From: Paraspadella gotoi
Lineage: Eukaryota > Chaetognatha
NCBI GenBank assembly: GCA_051294375.1
Contig: CM119271.1
Coordinates: 4,607,353 to 4,671,352, forward strand
Length of the DNA stretch: 64,000 bases
Reading direction: 5' to 3'
Position 1 is the first letter of the stretch; the number at the start of each line of letters is the position of its first letter. Position numbers and translations under genes: made by a program. The notes below the pieces were generated by a model. The model made no database searches. It was not told the DNA's origin and saw only the letters and a list, made by a program, of their open reading frames with translations. Shown here piece by piece: positions 1 to 12,165 of the stretch.

Positions 1-1504
1 TTTTGGGTAAGGTTCGCCCAAGTTCAACTCTCTCTATGAGGCGCTTATTTTATGCATTAAGTCTTTTCACTTCTCCACTCGATGGAGGAGCGCCAAGAAT
101 CGCCCTTACCTTAGGTCAGTCAGTCAATATGTCAGTCAGTCGATATCTCAGTCAGTCAGTCCGTCCGTTAGACAATACGGAATGAATGTAGTGGTTTACC
201 TTCCTGATTTTAGTCTAAGCACACCCGTTTGATAATTTTTTTAAAAAATGAAACAAAATAACAACTAGCAAAACTGAGCCTCCATAAAAAATCCGAATTA
301 AAAGAGTATTTTTTTGTTATCGTTAACTATATTTGTTAAAGAATGTATTTAACTTCATCATGTAAAATTCAATATATAGATTTCTTTTTTTTCGATTTTA
401 AAGTTTCTTCAAACTAACTTTTTCTTCCCGTATGTATTAGATTATTAATAAGTTCGAGTAATGATCCTCCGTACGTACAAAACTCTTCCTCACCCCAAAT
501 TCCGCCGCTTAAACATACGACCCCTTGACCCGACCTCGCTCCCATCCTGAACTCACCCGTCGACCCTCACCCTCCCGACTTCGCCCCCCCTCCACCTTCC
601 GCCCCCCCCGCACGCCCTTACTCATAAATCCATCCCCGGACGAACGCCTCAGGGCGGATGCCTTTACGATATTCGGCGCTGGGAGCTTTTTCGAAGGAAG
701 GGATACAGGGGGTGTGGAAGGAGGGGGTGGCGGGGATGGAAGGGGGGAGGCTGAGCGATGATGCGGGAAGGATCTAAGAGGGTCAGGTTATGAGGTGACC
801 GGAAACTCCTTCTTTTTTTTTTTCTTTCCTGAGGAGAAGAGAGAGAGAAGAAGAGAGAGAAAGAGAGGAGAGAGAGAGAGAGAGAGAGAGAGGGGGGAAA
901 AAAAAAAAGGTGAGAAGGGGAAGATGGAAATCTTTTTGAAGGAGAGAGAGAGAGGGAGATGAGATGAGATGAGAGAGGGAGATGAGATGAGAGAGAGAGA
1001 TGAGATGAGAGGGAGAAGAAATCTTTTAAGAAGGCGAGAGAGAAAGGAAAATAAGATTTGCAAGAGGAATTGAAAAAGAGGAAGATGAGATGAGAGGGAG
1101 GGAGAAATATAAGATGAGATGAGATGAGAGGGAGGAAAATAAGATGAGATGAGAGGGAGGAAGATGAGATGAGATGAGAGGGAGGAATATAAGATGAGAT
1201 GAGAGGGAGGAAGATGAAATGAGAGCGAGGAAAATAAAATAGGAAGATGAAATTAGTCAGTAAGGGCAAAGACAAAATGGAGGAAAAGGAAAGAAATGCC
1301 TGGAGCACAAGAGAGAAGAAGAATCCGAGGTAAGATGTCGTGGAAACTTATTAGTTTTATCTAAAACTTTGTAGTATATTGACGTTGCTTGAGAAAGAAA
1401 ATTTTACCCTAAAATTTAAAAAATTGGCACGAACTGCGGGCGAAACTGATCGAGAAGGAAAAAGAAAAAAGAGAAGAAAAATTTCAGGTATAAAAAAGCT
1501 GAAG

Positions 1505-1505
<1 letters not shown>

Positions 1506-1570
<65 letters not shown>

Positions 1571-1571
1571 C
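1506..1571. repeat. (CT)n microsatellite
   Basis: Near-pure CT dinucleotide array with one TTT interruption. One of many CT/GA tracts in the window. Confidence 0.95.
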
Positions 1572-1916
1572 CCTTCAAAAGGTTTGAAACTTATGGCGTT
1601 AAAATGAACCGACGTCCGGGAAAAAAAAAGGAAATCCAGAAGGAAAGGAGGAAAGCGGGAGATAGGAGAGAGAAAATAGAAGGGAAGATATCAAAGAGGA
1701 GGAGGAGGAGGAGGAGGAGGAAGTGAGGAGCCGTGAGAATCGCCTCACGTGAAAAGGAGTCAAGGTGAAAAGGGTAAAGCTTTGAGCGGATGAGGGTCTA
1801 TAGAAAAAGAGGAGGAGGAGGAGGAAGAGGAGGAGGAGGAGGAGGAGGAAAAAGAATATAACAGCGAGATGAGCAAGAATTCATCCGAGAGAAAAAAAAG
1901 GTTATTTACGAAAGAA

Positions 1917-1947
<31 letters not shown>

Positions 1948-2237
1948 TTTTTTCCTCGTCGTTGTCGAATATAAATAACCGCCGAAAATTACTAATTCAC
2001 TTTGTATTATGTTCCAGAGTGATTGCATAAAAAAGACCAGGGACATAATGATTTCTCGGTTAAAAGTCGATTTAGATTCAATATTTGTGCAGAGATTTGA
2101 CAAGCAACCAAAGCTAAAGCACCTTGACAAGCAACCAAAGCTTAAGCACCTTGACAAGCAACCAAAGCTTAAGCACCTTGGCAAGCAAGGTCAGCTCCAA
2201 AAATCTTGACTTTTCAACATCGTCACTCATAACCACA

Positions 2238-2460
2238 AATGGCTCTCGTTTTCCAGAGCGCCTTATTTCTCTTCCTTCAACTTTAATTTTAATCTCAAAC
2301 TTTAATCTTCAAACTATTTATCTAACTTACTTCTGCACCCTAACCCTAACCCTAAACTATTTATCCCTTACCTTAAACCCTAGTACATAATCCTAATCAC
2401 TTATATAATCCCTAATCTTAATCCCAAACCTAATCTATAACCTTAACCTCCGACTAAATT
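2238..2460. mobile_element. MITE-like piece with telomere-like interior (family 3)
   Basis: It starts with the arm GGCTCTCGTTTTCCAGAGCG, shared with the complete copy at 60.85-61.03 kb. It runs into AT-rich DNA containing CCTAACCCTAACCCTAAAC. The right arm is missing: the CT tract of the next element starts at 2466. I infer a truncated non-autonomous DNA element. Confidence 0.5.
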
Positions 2461-2462
2461 TT

Positions 2463-2465
<3 letters not shown>

Positions 2466-2506
<41 letters not shown>

Positions 2507-2790
2507 CATTTTCACAATCTTACTTCTACTTCCCCTGTCCTTACCTTGAACTGTCCTCACATCTGACCACTCTCTCACTCAATTCTTTGTTGGAATCTCC
2601 CTCTCTCTCTGTCTCTCTCTCTCTCACTAAACTCAACTTTCACAGAGATAATTGTTGTAAAAAATCACTTGCTGATGAAGACTCTAACTCTACAAGAGTC
2701 GAAACATGTCCGACTTACTTGTCAATAAAATTCGTTGCCACATTAAAACTGTTTTTCCTAAAACTAAAAAAAAAATTACATTCATTCCAC
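2466..2790 (+). mobile_element. half copy of the hammerhead-bearing repeat family
   Basis: The order of landmarks matches the right arms of the elements at 27.34-27.48 and 56.2-56.55 kb: CT tract, CTGTCCTCACATCTGACCAC, CTCAATTCTTTGTTGGAA, a second CT tract, AACTCAAC, then the CTGATGA...GAAACATGT motif and an AATAAAATTCGTTG tail. Only one arm is present, so the copy is truncated or a solo arm. No coding capacity is visible. Confidence 0.7.
2672..2710 (+). ncRNA. hammerhead-ribozyme-like motif 1
   Basis: Seen: CTGATGA (2672-2678), one A, GACTC (2680-2684), a loop, GAGTC (2696-2700), GAAAC (2701-2705), the palindrome ACATGT (2704-2709), and cleavage-type triplet GTC (2708-2710). The flanks TTG and CGA can form the first three pairs of stem I. 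Known: type I hammerheads of Penelope-like elements have a minimal stem III and may work as dimers; a palindromic ACATGT would suit that. Odd: one unpaired A lies between CTGATGA and stem II, which departs from the textbook core. Activity is untested. Confidence 0.55.
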
Positions 2791-3179
2791 AAACAATTTC
2801 CCGCCATTTTAATTTACCTCATCGACCCTCGGCCGGGGTCATCCACTTAGTCCGAGGCCGGAGTCCCGACCCAAGGTAAGTTCTTCGATCCGTGGAAAGG
2901 AATTTCCACGAATTCCTTGGGTCGTGACGAGTCTTCCTTTCCGGTCATCAGACTTGGCGGAGGAAAAACTACTTCTTTGGGTCATAAAAGTGAGAAAATG
3001 CCAAGGTGGACCGAGAGGGTAAGGGGGAGGTAAGAAGGGGAGGATTGGAGGGAAGAAGAGAGGGAGGGAGGGAGGGAGGAAGGAAAGGAAGGAAGAAAGA
3101 AAAGGAAGAAAGTGAGGAAGGAAAGGGAGGAAGGAAGGGAGGAAAGAACGAATTAAAGAGAGAAAGAAAAAAAGAAAAA

Positions 3180-3180
3180 A

Positions 3181-3276
<96 letters not shown>

Positions 3277-3290
3277 AAGAAAGAAAGAAA
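3180..3290. repeat. (GAAA)n microsatellite
   Basis: GAAA tetranucleotide array with one GATA unit near 3271, embedded in a longer purine-only stretch (about 3006-3350). Confidence 0.95.
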
Positions 3291-3618
3291 GGATGGGAGG
3301 AAGGGGAAGGAAGGTGGAAGGATGACAGGAAGGAAGGAAGGAAGGAAGTCAGATAGAAAACAACCCGTTTAATGTCGCTTTCCGGGATATCGTTGCAATT
3401 ACAATGCCCATGACCGTGAGTATTGGAAAAACAATTATGAATAAATTAAATTCATACTAAAATATTTGTTAAACGAAACGATATTAAGAAAAGTCGTGTT
3501 TTTCTTCCGGTAAGTTTTTTCGAATCGTATTCAGATCATCAAGATTTTCTTTTTTTTTTGCTCTTTTTTTCCGAAGTTGTTGAACAGATGGAGTGGAAAA
3601 ACATTTTGTTGTCGGAAA

Positions 3619-3740
<122 letters not shown>

Positions 3741-4008
3741 GGGGTTTAAGAAGCAAAGTCGATCATAGGGATTTTGTTTCTCCTTATTTTCTATTTTCCT
3801 TATTCCGTTTTACTATTGACGAAGACGACGACGATGTCGATGACGATGACGGCGAAGACGACGACGACGACGGCGAAGACGACGACGAGGTTCGCCCTTC
3901 CCCTCTGAGCGATTTAACTTTATTTCGGGTCTTCGAGTCTCGAAGCCAAAATGAAAAACGAGATGATGCGATCGGAAAAAAGAAAGAAAGAAAAAAAGAA
4001 AGAAATAA

Positions 4009-4012
<4 letters not shown>

Positions 4013-4103
<91 letters not shown>
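4013..4103. repeat. (AAAG)n microsatellite
   Basis: Second tetranucleotide purine array, about 90 bp of nearly pure units. Confidence 0.95.
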
Positions 4104-4708
4104 TAAGAAAGAAAGACTAATTTGTGAGAAAAATAATCTCGACGTTGACGCTGGAAAAGTAATGTAAAGAAAGAAAATCTTGAGGTGAATTTTGATGATA
4201 ACAAAATCTGTGAAAAGTTTTATCACGAATTAAAAAGAGGGATTGAATCACATATTATTTGGCTTCCTACCTAAAAATGAAAATATTGAGAAAATATTCG
4301 AATTGAAAGTAAAGGAAACTACGATTTAGTTTCAATAGTTGTGAAACATTGGCCGTTACATGAAAAAAAGTTTAATGTTCCTTCCGAAAAGTTTTTTTTT
4401 TTCTCTTAACGGTTTCACATTTGTTTACGATGTTCCCTGTCCCTCGCCAACGAAAGCGCCACCTCTCTTCAGACTGGAAATGCGTTTTATCGAAGTTTCC
4501 CTTTTGTCACCGAATTCGGGAGCGGGGGGGGATTTTGGGAATGTGAGGGGGGCGTTTGAGAATGAAGAAGAGTTGTATTGGGAGGAAAGGAAGAAAGAAA
4601 AAGGTAAGTTTAGAAAGAGGAAAGTGAAGAAGTGAAGATCAAAACTTTTAAAGTGCAGTGAAGGGAGCAGTGAAAAGAGAGAGAGAGAGACGAGAGAGAC
4701 GGAGCAGA

Positions 4709-4742
<34 letters not shown>

Positions 4743-5249
4743 TCTAAAACTTTTTTAAAAAACTTGTATTAAAGGAGAATAAAAATGAGGTTGAAAGATC
4801 GTGGGCAGCATCTTTAATAGATTGAAATTAGGATAAGGTTCTTTAGAAAAAAAAGTTTTCAAAAGAAATTAAATGAGAATTTCGAGAGAAAAAAATTAAA
4901 AAGAAAAGAAAAGAAATGATTAAACGTGTGTTAATCTATTGTAAGTTAACTAATTCTATACTGGAAAAGAAATATTGAGATAAAAATAAATGACTCTTGC
5001 TTATTTACCTTACATTGTCTAGTGTCCACATACAATTTTCACGGGGAAGTTCACGGAGAAAGGGCAGCCTGAGAGTAAAGAAAAGAAAGGAAAGGAACGA
5101 AAATAAGAAAAGGAAAAAAGGAAAAACTAATAAAAGGAAAAGGAGGAAGCAAAGGGAGGGGAGAAGAGGCGGCGCAGCATCCGGAATGACGGAATAGAAA
5201 TTAAGTTGCTGCCTCTTCTCGAACTTTACGATGGCAAAGATTGAAAAAG

Positions 5250-5365
<116 letters not shown>

Positions 5366-5630
5366 CGGTGATTTAGACGTTTCACATTGATGGAAACGTG
5401 GAGGAAAGGAGGGATTGAAGAGGAAAGAAGAAGAGGAAAAAAGTAGAGGAATAGAAAAAAAGAGGAAAATAAAGGAATTTCGGAAGAGGGAGAAGAGAAA
5501 AGAAGAAGATACGAAGGAGGTAAAAGAAGAAGAGATGGAAAAGAAAGAAACATTGAAGCAATAAAAAAATAGAGGAAAGAATAAAGATATAAATAAAGAA
5601 AGAAGAAATAGGAAAGGGAAAAAATGAAAG

Positions 5631-5711
5631 AAGGAGAAAGAAGGAGAAAGAAGGAGAAAGAAGGAGAAAGAAGGAGAAAGAAGGAGAAAGAAGGAGAAAG
5701 AAGGAGAAAGA
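5631..5711. repeat. decamer minisatellite AAGGAGAAAG
   Basis: About eight head-to-tail copies of the 10-mer AAGGAGAAAG with almost no variation. It is distinct from the neighbouring GA dinucleotide arrays. Confidence 0.9.
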
Positions 5712-5789
5712 GAATCAGACGGATAGACTTGAAGAAAGGCTAAAGGAGGGGCATTGAAATGATTTCGCATTTCCTTAGGACGTTGATAA

Positions 5790-5802
5790 GAGTCTCTCTC
5801 TT

Positions 5803-5886
<84 letters not shown>

Positions 5887-6032
5887 CTCTGTTCCCCATT
5901 CTCACACGCATTGCCCTTTCGCGAAAGTGCGAGGCTACGAATAAAGCAAAGATTAGGAAATGTAAAAGTGCAAATGGAAGGAGAGTCAGGAAGAAGAAAG
6001 GAATTGAAAAACAGACTCATGAAAATGAGTCT

Positions 6033-6101
<69 letters not shown>
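5790..6101. repeat. paired (CT)n and (GA)n arrays
   Basis: A CT-rich array (about 5790-5892) is followed after about 140 bp by a GA-rich array (about 6030-6101). The two are complementary and could fold on each other. Confidence 0.9.
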
Positions 6102-6105
<4 letters not shown>

Positions 6106-6584
6106 AGAGAGATGAGCAGCAGAGAGAGAGAGAGAGATGTAAACAGATTCGTGAAAGAATTTTCATTCGGCGACGAATAAAAAATGAAGCAAACAAAAGA
6201 GCAGGTGCGTTGGGGAGATTTTCCAGCGCGATTGTACTCGTGGCGTCTGACCGTAGTGCTTGATGTTAACTTTAAAGAAACTCTATAAGAACAACTTGGG
6301 TAATGGGGCAAGAGTATTTCTTTAAGAAATAAAATTCATCTTAATGAAAAGAAAAAAAGTCATCAAGGTTTTTTTTAAATCTTTCTCTTTATTTACTAAA
6401 AAGAAAAGGAATTCTAGAAAAGGTATACGGCCGTCCTCCGCAGAGATAAAAAAAACCGTCATGACGGAAAATGAAAAAGATATTTTCCGCGATATAAATA
6501 AAAATAAAAGCAAGTAAAATAAAGGAGAAAGAGAAACGTAAAATGAAAATATTGAAAAAACCAACTAAGCATTAAAAGGCTACG

Positions 6585-7040
6585 ATTTTCCAAAAGCGCT
6601 TCGTTTCGGAATCATTTCAAATCCCTGGATAATTTTTATATTGTTTGTAACAATTTTATATTATTAAAAACATTTCATAAATCCTAAAACTAACCTTTAA
6701 CTTTAATTTCTAATAATAATATTTTTTAAATTTTTTATATCTCTGTTTTTTAGCATTTGTTCATCATGGACTATCAAGTATGGTTAAGCTATGTTAAGCA
6801 AAATTTATTACTCCGTTTAAAATAATGTATTTTCCTGATAACACTATAATAAATAAAAATAATATGTTATTAATTCCTAACAATGATTCCTAACTATAAT
6901 CACCAACCCTATGCCCATCCCTTAAACAAATTTTAATCCCTGGCCCTAACCCATATCCTAACCATTAACCCTTGAAACTAATCAAATTCTAAAAAAAAAA
7001 GCCGGAATGGGGCTCTTTAGGAAAATAGGGCCGAAATTTG
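6585..7040. mobile_element. degenerate MITE-like element (family 3)
   Basis: The left end (TTTTCCAAAAGCGCTTCG) and right end (GGGCTCTTTAGGAAAATAGG) are degenerate versions of the family-3 arms. The AT-rich interior contains CCCTAACCCATATCC. No coding capacity. Confidence 0.4.
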
Positions 7041-7546
7041 AAATAACTCTTTTTAGAATTTAAGACGTTTCACGTCGTCGCTAAAAGACGACGACATTTT
7101 GGAAAAGAGAGAAGATTCGTCTCCCTCTCTCTTTTCCTTTTTTTTTTTCCTTTTCTTTTCTTTTTTTTTCCTTTCTTTTCCTTTCTCGTTTATGTTCTTT
7201 CTTGTTCCATTTTATGTTCCATTTTCCTCGTCGTTCTTCTTCTTTCATCGTCGAATGTCGATGTTGATTCAAATCGATTCTTTCACACGATCTGTTCTTT
7301 TTTGTTCGGTCGGTCGGTCGGTCTATCGATACTAGTAACAATTTTGAACCTCATGAGTCATGTCAATGACATAAACTTGTCGAGAAATCTTACCATTAAA
7401 TACTTACCTCCATCAAACTGCAAATTAATCGCTCTCTCTCTCCTCTCGGTCACGTCACCAGCCCTGTGTGTACTGTGTACTGTGTACTGATTCGGCACAG
7501 TGTGTAAGACAATTTTCCGAGTCAGTGGCCGAGGATTCGTTGTGTT

Positions 7547-7580
<34 letters not shown>

Positions 7581-8465
7581 ATATTTATATAGGTACATGA
7601 ATCATGTTTTCCAGTTTTGGTCTCAAAAATTGTTGTTTTATCGTCGTTTTTGATTCTGTTTTATGTACATATGTATGTATGTATGAATGTATGTATGTAT
7701 GTATGACTTGTATGTATGTATGTATACATGGATCCTTTAAACTAATCCTCTCAAATTTTCAAGATAAATTTTCCCCCAATCATGAATGCAAAGCAGCCGA
7801 CGTCTATTTCGTCTTTTCGCTCGAATTTTCTCAACTTCTCCTACCAAGGCGAAGAAGAAAGATCGACCGACCCAGCCTCATCCTTCATTTCATTTAACTC
7901 TCAAGGTTTATCGTTGTCTTCCAAGACTCGCTCTCCGAAACGAGAAAGTGAGACAGGGATGTGGGAGGGATGTGAAGAAAATAGCTGAAAATTCAAAATC
8001 GAGACTTTATATCATTATTTATGAAGTAAATATTATTCGTTATCTATTAATAATTATGAGGACCCAGATTTAAGCATTGATAGCTTACAAAATGGCATGA
8101 TGTTATTGTTGTTGAAGGTAAAAATTGCTAATGAATAATTGAATCGGTTTATATTTAATTATTCCATATGTACTGTAAGTAATGTCTCGAAATACACGTC
8201 ATAATTCTTCCCGACTCAATGTCATCGCCATTGTTGCTGTTTTTGTCTGCATATTTTTGTCAAAGCGCCATTGACCAGTAGACTTTTTATTTACATTTAA
8301 GTGTAGCGACTTTCTTAGATTCAACTAGTCGAATTAGGTATCGGACTCCAATATGCAAATCAAATTGAAAGATCGTGTCGAAATTTATAGAATAGATTTG
8401 ACCTCGAAACAACAATACGAAAATCTATTTATTCAATAAGATTGACTGAGTAACCTGGTAAATAA

Positions 8466-8470
8466 GGGGG

Positions 8471-8528
<58 letters not shown>

Positions 8529-8531
8529 GAG

Positions 8532-8569
<38 letters not shown>

Positions 8570-8586
8570 AAGAGAGAGAGAGACAG
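8466..8586. repeat. (GA)n array
   Basis: Interrupted GA array of about 120 bp. Confidence 0.9.
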
Positions 8587-8763
8587 AGGTCCACCCGGTG
8601 AAAAATCGGTGAGGTAAAAGGAGACCCCAAAAAAAATAAGATCAATTTTCTAGGAAATGAAAAAAGTGAGAAAAAAAACTCTTCTTTCGTCCAACAAAGG
8701 AACACTGGCTTCGGTTGTCACCGCATGTCGTTGTCGCCGTCATTATCGTCGTCGATTTCGTCT

Positions 8764-8764
<1 letters not shown>

Positions 8765-8854
<90 letters not shown>
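8765..8854. repeat. (GGC)n array of about 30 units
   Basis: About 90 bp of pure GGC trinucleotide ending in GCAGCAGCAG. It would encode poly-Gly, poly-Ala or poly-Arg (poly-Pro in one frame of the other strand), but no exon structure surrounds it. Long pure CGG-type repeats of this size are unusual and can be unstable. Confidence 0.95.
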
Positions 8855-8859
<5 letters not shown>

Positions 8860-9399
8860 GCAGCGGCTCGACGTCTGAACGACGTCTGGACTTGAAACGT
8901 TGATTCAAGATTCTTTTCTCACTTTTCTTCCATAAAATCGACGCCGATGAAAAAGGAGGAAGATGAAGAGTGGAGGAAAGAAAAAAGAGGAAAGAGATGA
9001 AATTAAAAAAGAAATAAAGGAAAAAAAGGAAAGAAAATAGATTTTAAAAAATAAATGGAGAAAGAGGGAAAATAAAAATAAAATGATCAAAAGAATGAGA
9101 AGTTTGAAAAATGCAAAAAAAAAAGAAAACATAAAAAAGGGAAAAAAAAGGAAAAAAATCGGTAATTTTGAGAATAAAAACCAAACGACAATAAGCAATG
9201 ACGAAAGAAAATTAAAAGAAAGGTTAATATTGAAAAGGAAAAAAAAGATGATTAAAAGGAAAGAAAAAAGGAAACTATGAAAAGAAAAAAGGAGAAAAAA
9301 AGAAAGAAAAGGTTCTCGCTGCCAATTGCACTCGTGGATTTTACAATTTCCTCTTTTGACGACGTGGGGAATAAAACGCTCTTTCTTCGTCTCCATCGC

Positions 9400-9416
9400 T
9401 CCCTCTCTCTGTCTCT

Positions 9417-9460
<44 letters not shown>

Positions 9461-9527
9461 TCTTCTCTCTTTTTCTCTCTCTCTTCATCCATTATATCTT
9501 TCTCACTGGCTCCTTTCTCTCTCTCTC

Positions 9528-9597
<70 letters not shown>

Positions 9598-9603
9598 TTC
9601 TCT
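9400..9603. repeat. (CT)n array
   Basis: About 200 bp of interrupted CT repeats. Confidence 0.9.
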
Positions 9604-9717
9604 CCTTCTCATCCATTGTTAAGTTTAAAGGAGAGAAGCAATTCCCCCTGGTTTCGAAGTTCACCTACGAAATGAAGGAAAAATACACTTTTTTTAATTT
9701 CATTTTTAAACTTCAAA

Positions 9718-9837
9718 GTTTAGAGATGAAACGAAAAAATCGTTTGAATAGCAATTTTTACCGCTAAGAGTCGAAACATGTTCAATAATAAAAATAAAAA
9801 TTGCTATTCAAACGATTTTTTCGTTTCATCTCTAAAC
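9718..9837. mobile_element. small fold-back element with hammerhead remnant
   Basis: Two 43-bp arms (9718-9760 and 9795-9837) are exact inverted complements. The 34-base loop keeps the last part of the hammerhead-like motif (AAGAGTCGAAACATGTTC, 9766-9783) but lacks CTGATGA. A 13-bp direct repeat AACTTCAAAGTTT lies at 9709-9721 and 9874-9886 and may be a target-site duplication, though its left copy overlaps the arm by 4 bp. The arm sequence (GAGATGAAACGAAAA...) is the outer end of the larger element at 54.59-56.55 kb. Confidence 0.75.
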
Positions 9838-10785
9838 TATTTTAAATAGCAAAAAAAAAGTCAAAATACAATAACTTCAAAGTTTTAATAAAAACTTGTT
9901 GGTGTTACGGTTAATCACGCAGAATAAACAGATCGCACTCTATTGGTCAATTTTTAATTGATAAACATTTAAAGTTCAAAATTGATAAGCATTTCAAAAT
10001 TATATCGACGCGACAACATAGGCGCGAATGTTAAAAAAAAATCCATTTCTTAATATTAAACTGAAAGGTTATTCAATAAAACAAGCGCACGGACCGACAG
10101 AATTCAATGAAATTATCCTAATTAAATCCTGTAATAGATTCGTGACGCAAACACACACCCCCTCCTTCGCCCCCCCCCCCTTAAAATATCCTCTTGTCCA
10201 GTTTGATTTAATTTACAACTCAGTCTGGATGCGGGTTTCGATTTTACGGATTTTTTTTTTCCCAAATCTCACGGAATTTTGTTGACTTTCGTGTTTCCTT
10301 CTTTTTTATATAAAATCTAAAATGATTTACCAAATAAAAAATTCAAGAAATAACTTTTTTTTCTCCGAAAAAGATTTTAATCAACGGATGTAAAAATATT
10401 TTTTTATCCAAAAAAAATGTTTGTTTTTTTAAATTTAAATGGCAGATCGAAGAGTAAACATTTCACTCAGATTTGATCAAAGTGAATCGAATTGAAAAGC
10501 CAAAAAGATCTTCGGAGATAAGAAGAGGGACCATCGAAGATCATTTGGTAATATATTACATTATATTTGAATAGTTATTAAAAATAATGTCATATTGTTA
10601 TTCTAGTACCTCTACATAATTATCGAAAAAAATCGTTCCGTCCTTAATTCATCCCTTGCTCAATATTAATTTATTTATTAATTAATTTATTAGTATTAAT
10701 TTATAAGTTTCATTAGTTCCATTCACGCCCTCCTATTTAAAACCCCCTTCCCACGCCCTCTCCCCCCTCCAGCCCCTCCTCAGCC

Positions 10786-12165
10786 ATGAGCCTCCTCTCC
10801 GTCCCCAAGCCACGTCTGGAGAAGCGCCACTCCGCTCCAGCCCCAGCACCTCCATCCCTCCGACCGCTCATCGCCCGTGCGGAGGCGGTCAACCTGCTGG
10901 TCCTCGACGTGGTCGCCGCTCTCCGGAAGTCGACCCGGGCGTCGGAGGCGCCGCTCGACTCGTTGCCCTTCGCGCTGAAGCTTCACGGGCAGCGGCTGCT
11001 CAAGCGGGCGGCTGGGGGAGCGGACGACTCGGGTTGAATTGTCTTTCTTTTTTTTTTTACGGTTTCGCTTATATGAAATTGGTACAACTAAATTGAACTA
11101 ATATAATAATTATCCATTCATTTAATAAATAAGCTGTCTTGCCCCTGATTTTGGACAGGCTTTGGTGGTTTAAGGCCTCCATCACTCTCACAAGATAATG
11201 ACATAGCAGATCCCTGCAAGCTTTCAATTTAGACTCTCTCTCACTCTTGTTTATTCACTCTCAGAGTATCACTATCAATCAAGTGGTATAATGTTTCAAA
11301 GAATGTTTCAATTGTATGAAAAGACCACTCCCCTAAGTATTAGATCAGGGAATACTATATCGTACTCCGCCCAGCATCAAAATACAAGGAGCTCAATTTT
11401 AAGCTTGCAGGGACCTGCTACGTCATTATCTTGTAAGTGTGATGGAGGCCTTAAACCACAAAAGCCTGTCCTAAGTCAGGGGCAAGATAGCCTATTTATT
11501 AAATGAATGGATAATTTTTATATCGGTTGTACCAATTTCATAAATAGATTAAAATTGATGTAATCCACGGCTCTCTTATTCCCATTCGAACCTTACTCCC
11601 ACTCGCTCTCCCACTCACTTCTAAACCTAACAGCCCCCCACCCCCCCACCCCTCCCTCAGCTACCCCCTGCCTCTCCTGCGTGACCTCCCCCAACGCCCT
11701 CGGCCAACTCGCCGTCGAGATTGCCGACGCCAAACAAAAGATCTTCGACGAGAAGATTCGCGCGGAGACGAAGCCGTTGGCGGAGGCGTTGGCCAAGCTG
11801 GAAGCGGTCGCGGAAGAGTTCGAGGGGATACGGAGGATGTTGGCCGGGATGGGTATGTTGGGATGGCGGGGAAGGGGGGAGTGGGTGGAGATTTTTAGGT
11901 TTAAAAATTTAGGTCGGGGTTTAAGGAGTTGGTTAGGGCTTAGCTGAATATTAAGGTTAATATTAAATTTAAGGATTAGGAATCTAAATATAAATATAAT
12001 ACAATTACATCGATTTAAGAAAATGCGCGATCTACAGGCGCCGGCGTCGTCGGCTTTCAAAACGGCGTCAAAAACGTCGCCGCCGACGAGGACGCCGTCG
12101 ACGATTTGGCGGCAACATTGATGGAGTTTCTGGGCAAGGAGGAGGTCGTCGGGGAGCAGTTGAAG
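10786..12165 (+). CDS. BAR-like exons, probable 5' part of a nadrin-type RhoGAP gene
   Basis: Three exons with matching GT-AG borders and phases are visible: 10786-11032, 11661-11852 and 12038-12165. The peptide starts MSLLSVPKPRLEKR, contains LDSLPFALKLHGQRLLK, and continues in exon 2 with an acidic-basic helical stretch ending FEGIRRMLAGMG. This is predicted helical and weakly resembles the BAR domain of nadrin/RICH proteins (ARHGAP17/44), which bind curved membrane and carry a RhoGAP domain downstream. A RhoGAP exon does follow on the same strand at 17.6-18.5 kb. The exons are GC-rich against AT-rich introns. A MITE sits in intron 1. The ATG is the first in-frame one, but it lies directly after an AG, so an upstream exon is possible. 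The BAR call is inference; it could be another coiled-coil protein. Confidence 0.4.
11072..11542. mobile_element. MITE with long inverted arms (family 1)
   Basis: Ends are TATGAAATTGGTACAA and its inverted complement. The arms are about 145 bp each (11072-11222 and 11400-11542). Both contain CTGCAAGCTT/AAGCTTGCAG, ATGGAGGCCTTAAACCAC and GGGGCAAGATAG in mirrored order. The roughly 175-bp centre has no coding capacity. Further partial copies lie at 26.29, 37.85, 51.99 and 58.25 kb. It sits between exons 1 and 2 of the BAR-like gene. Confidence 0.8.

Noticed and set aside
664-1308. Ser/Leu/His-rich 214-codon frame
   Set aside because: Translation of a GA/GATGA-rich purine tract on the opposite strand; no exon features.
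2335-2400. Interstitial telomere (CCCTAA repeats)
   Set aside because: Only about three loose units, and the same CCTAA-like runs occur inside a MITE family with defined arms at 60.85 kb and elsewhere.
3006-3275. Lys/Glu/Arg-rich coding frame
   Set aside because: Translation of GGAA/GAAA repeats only.
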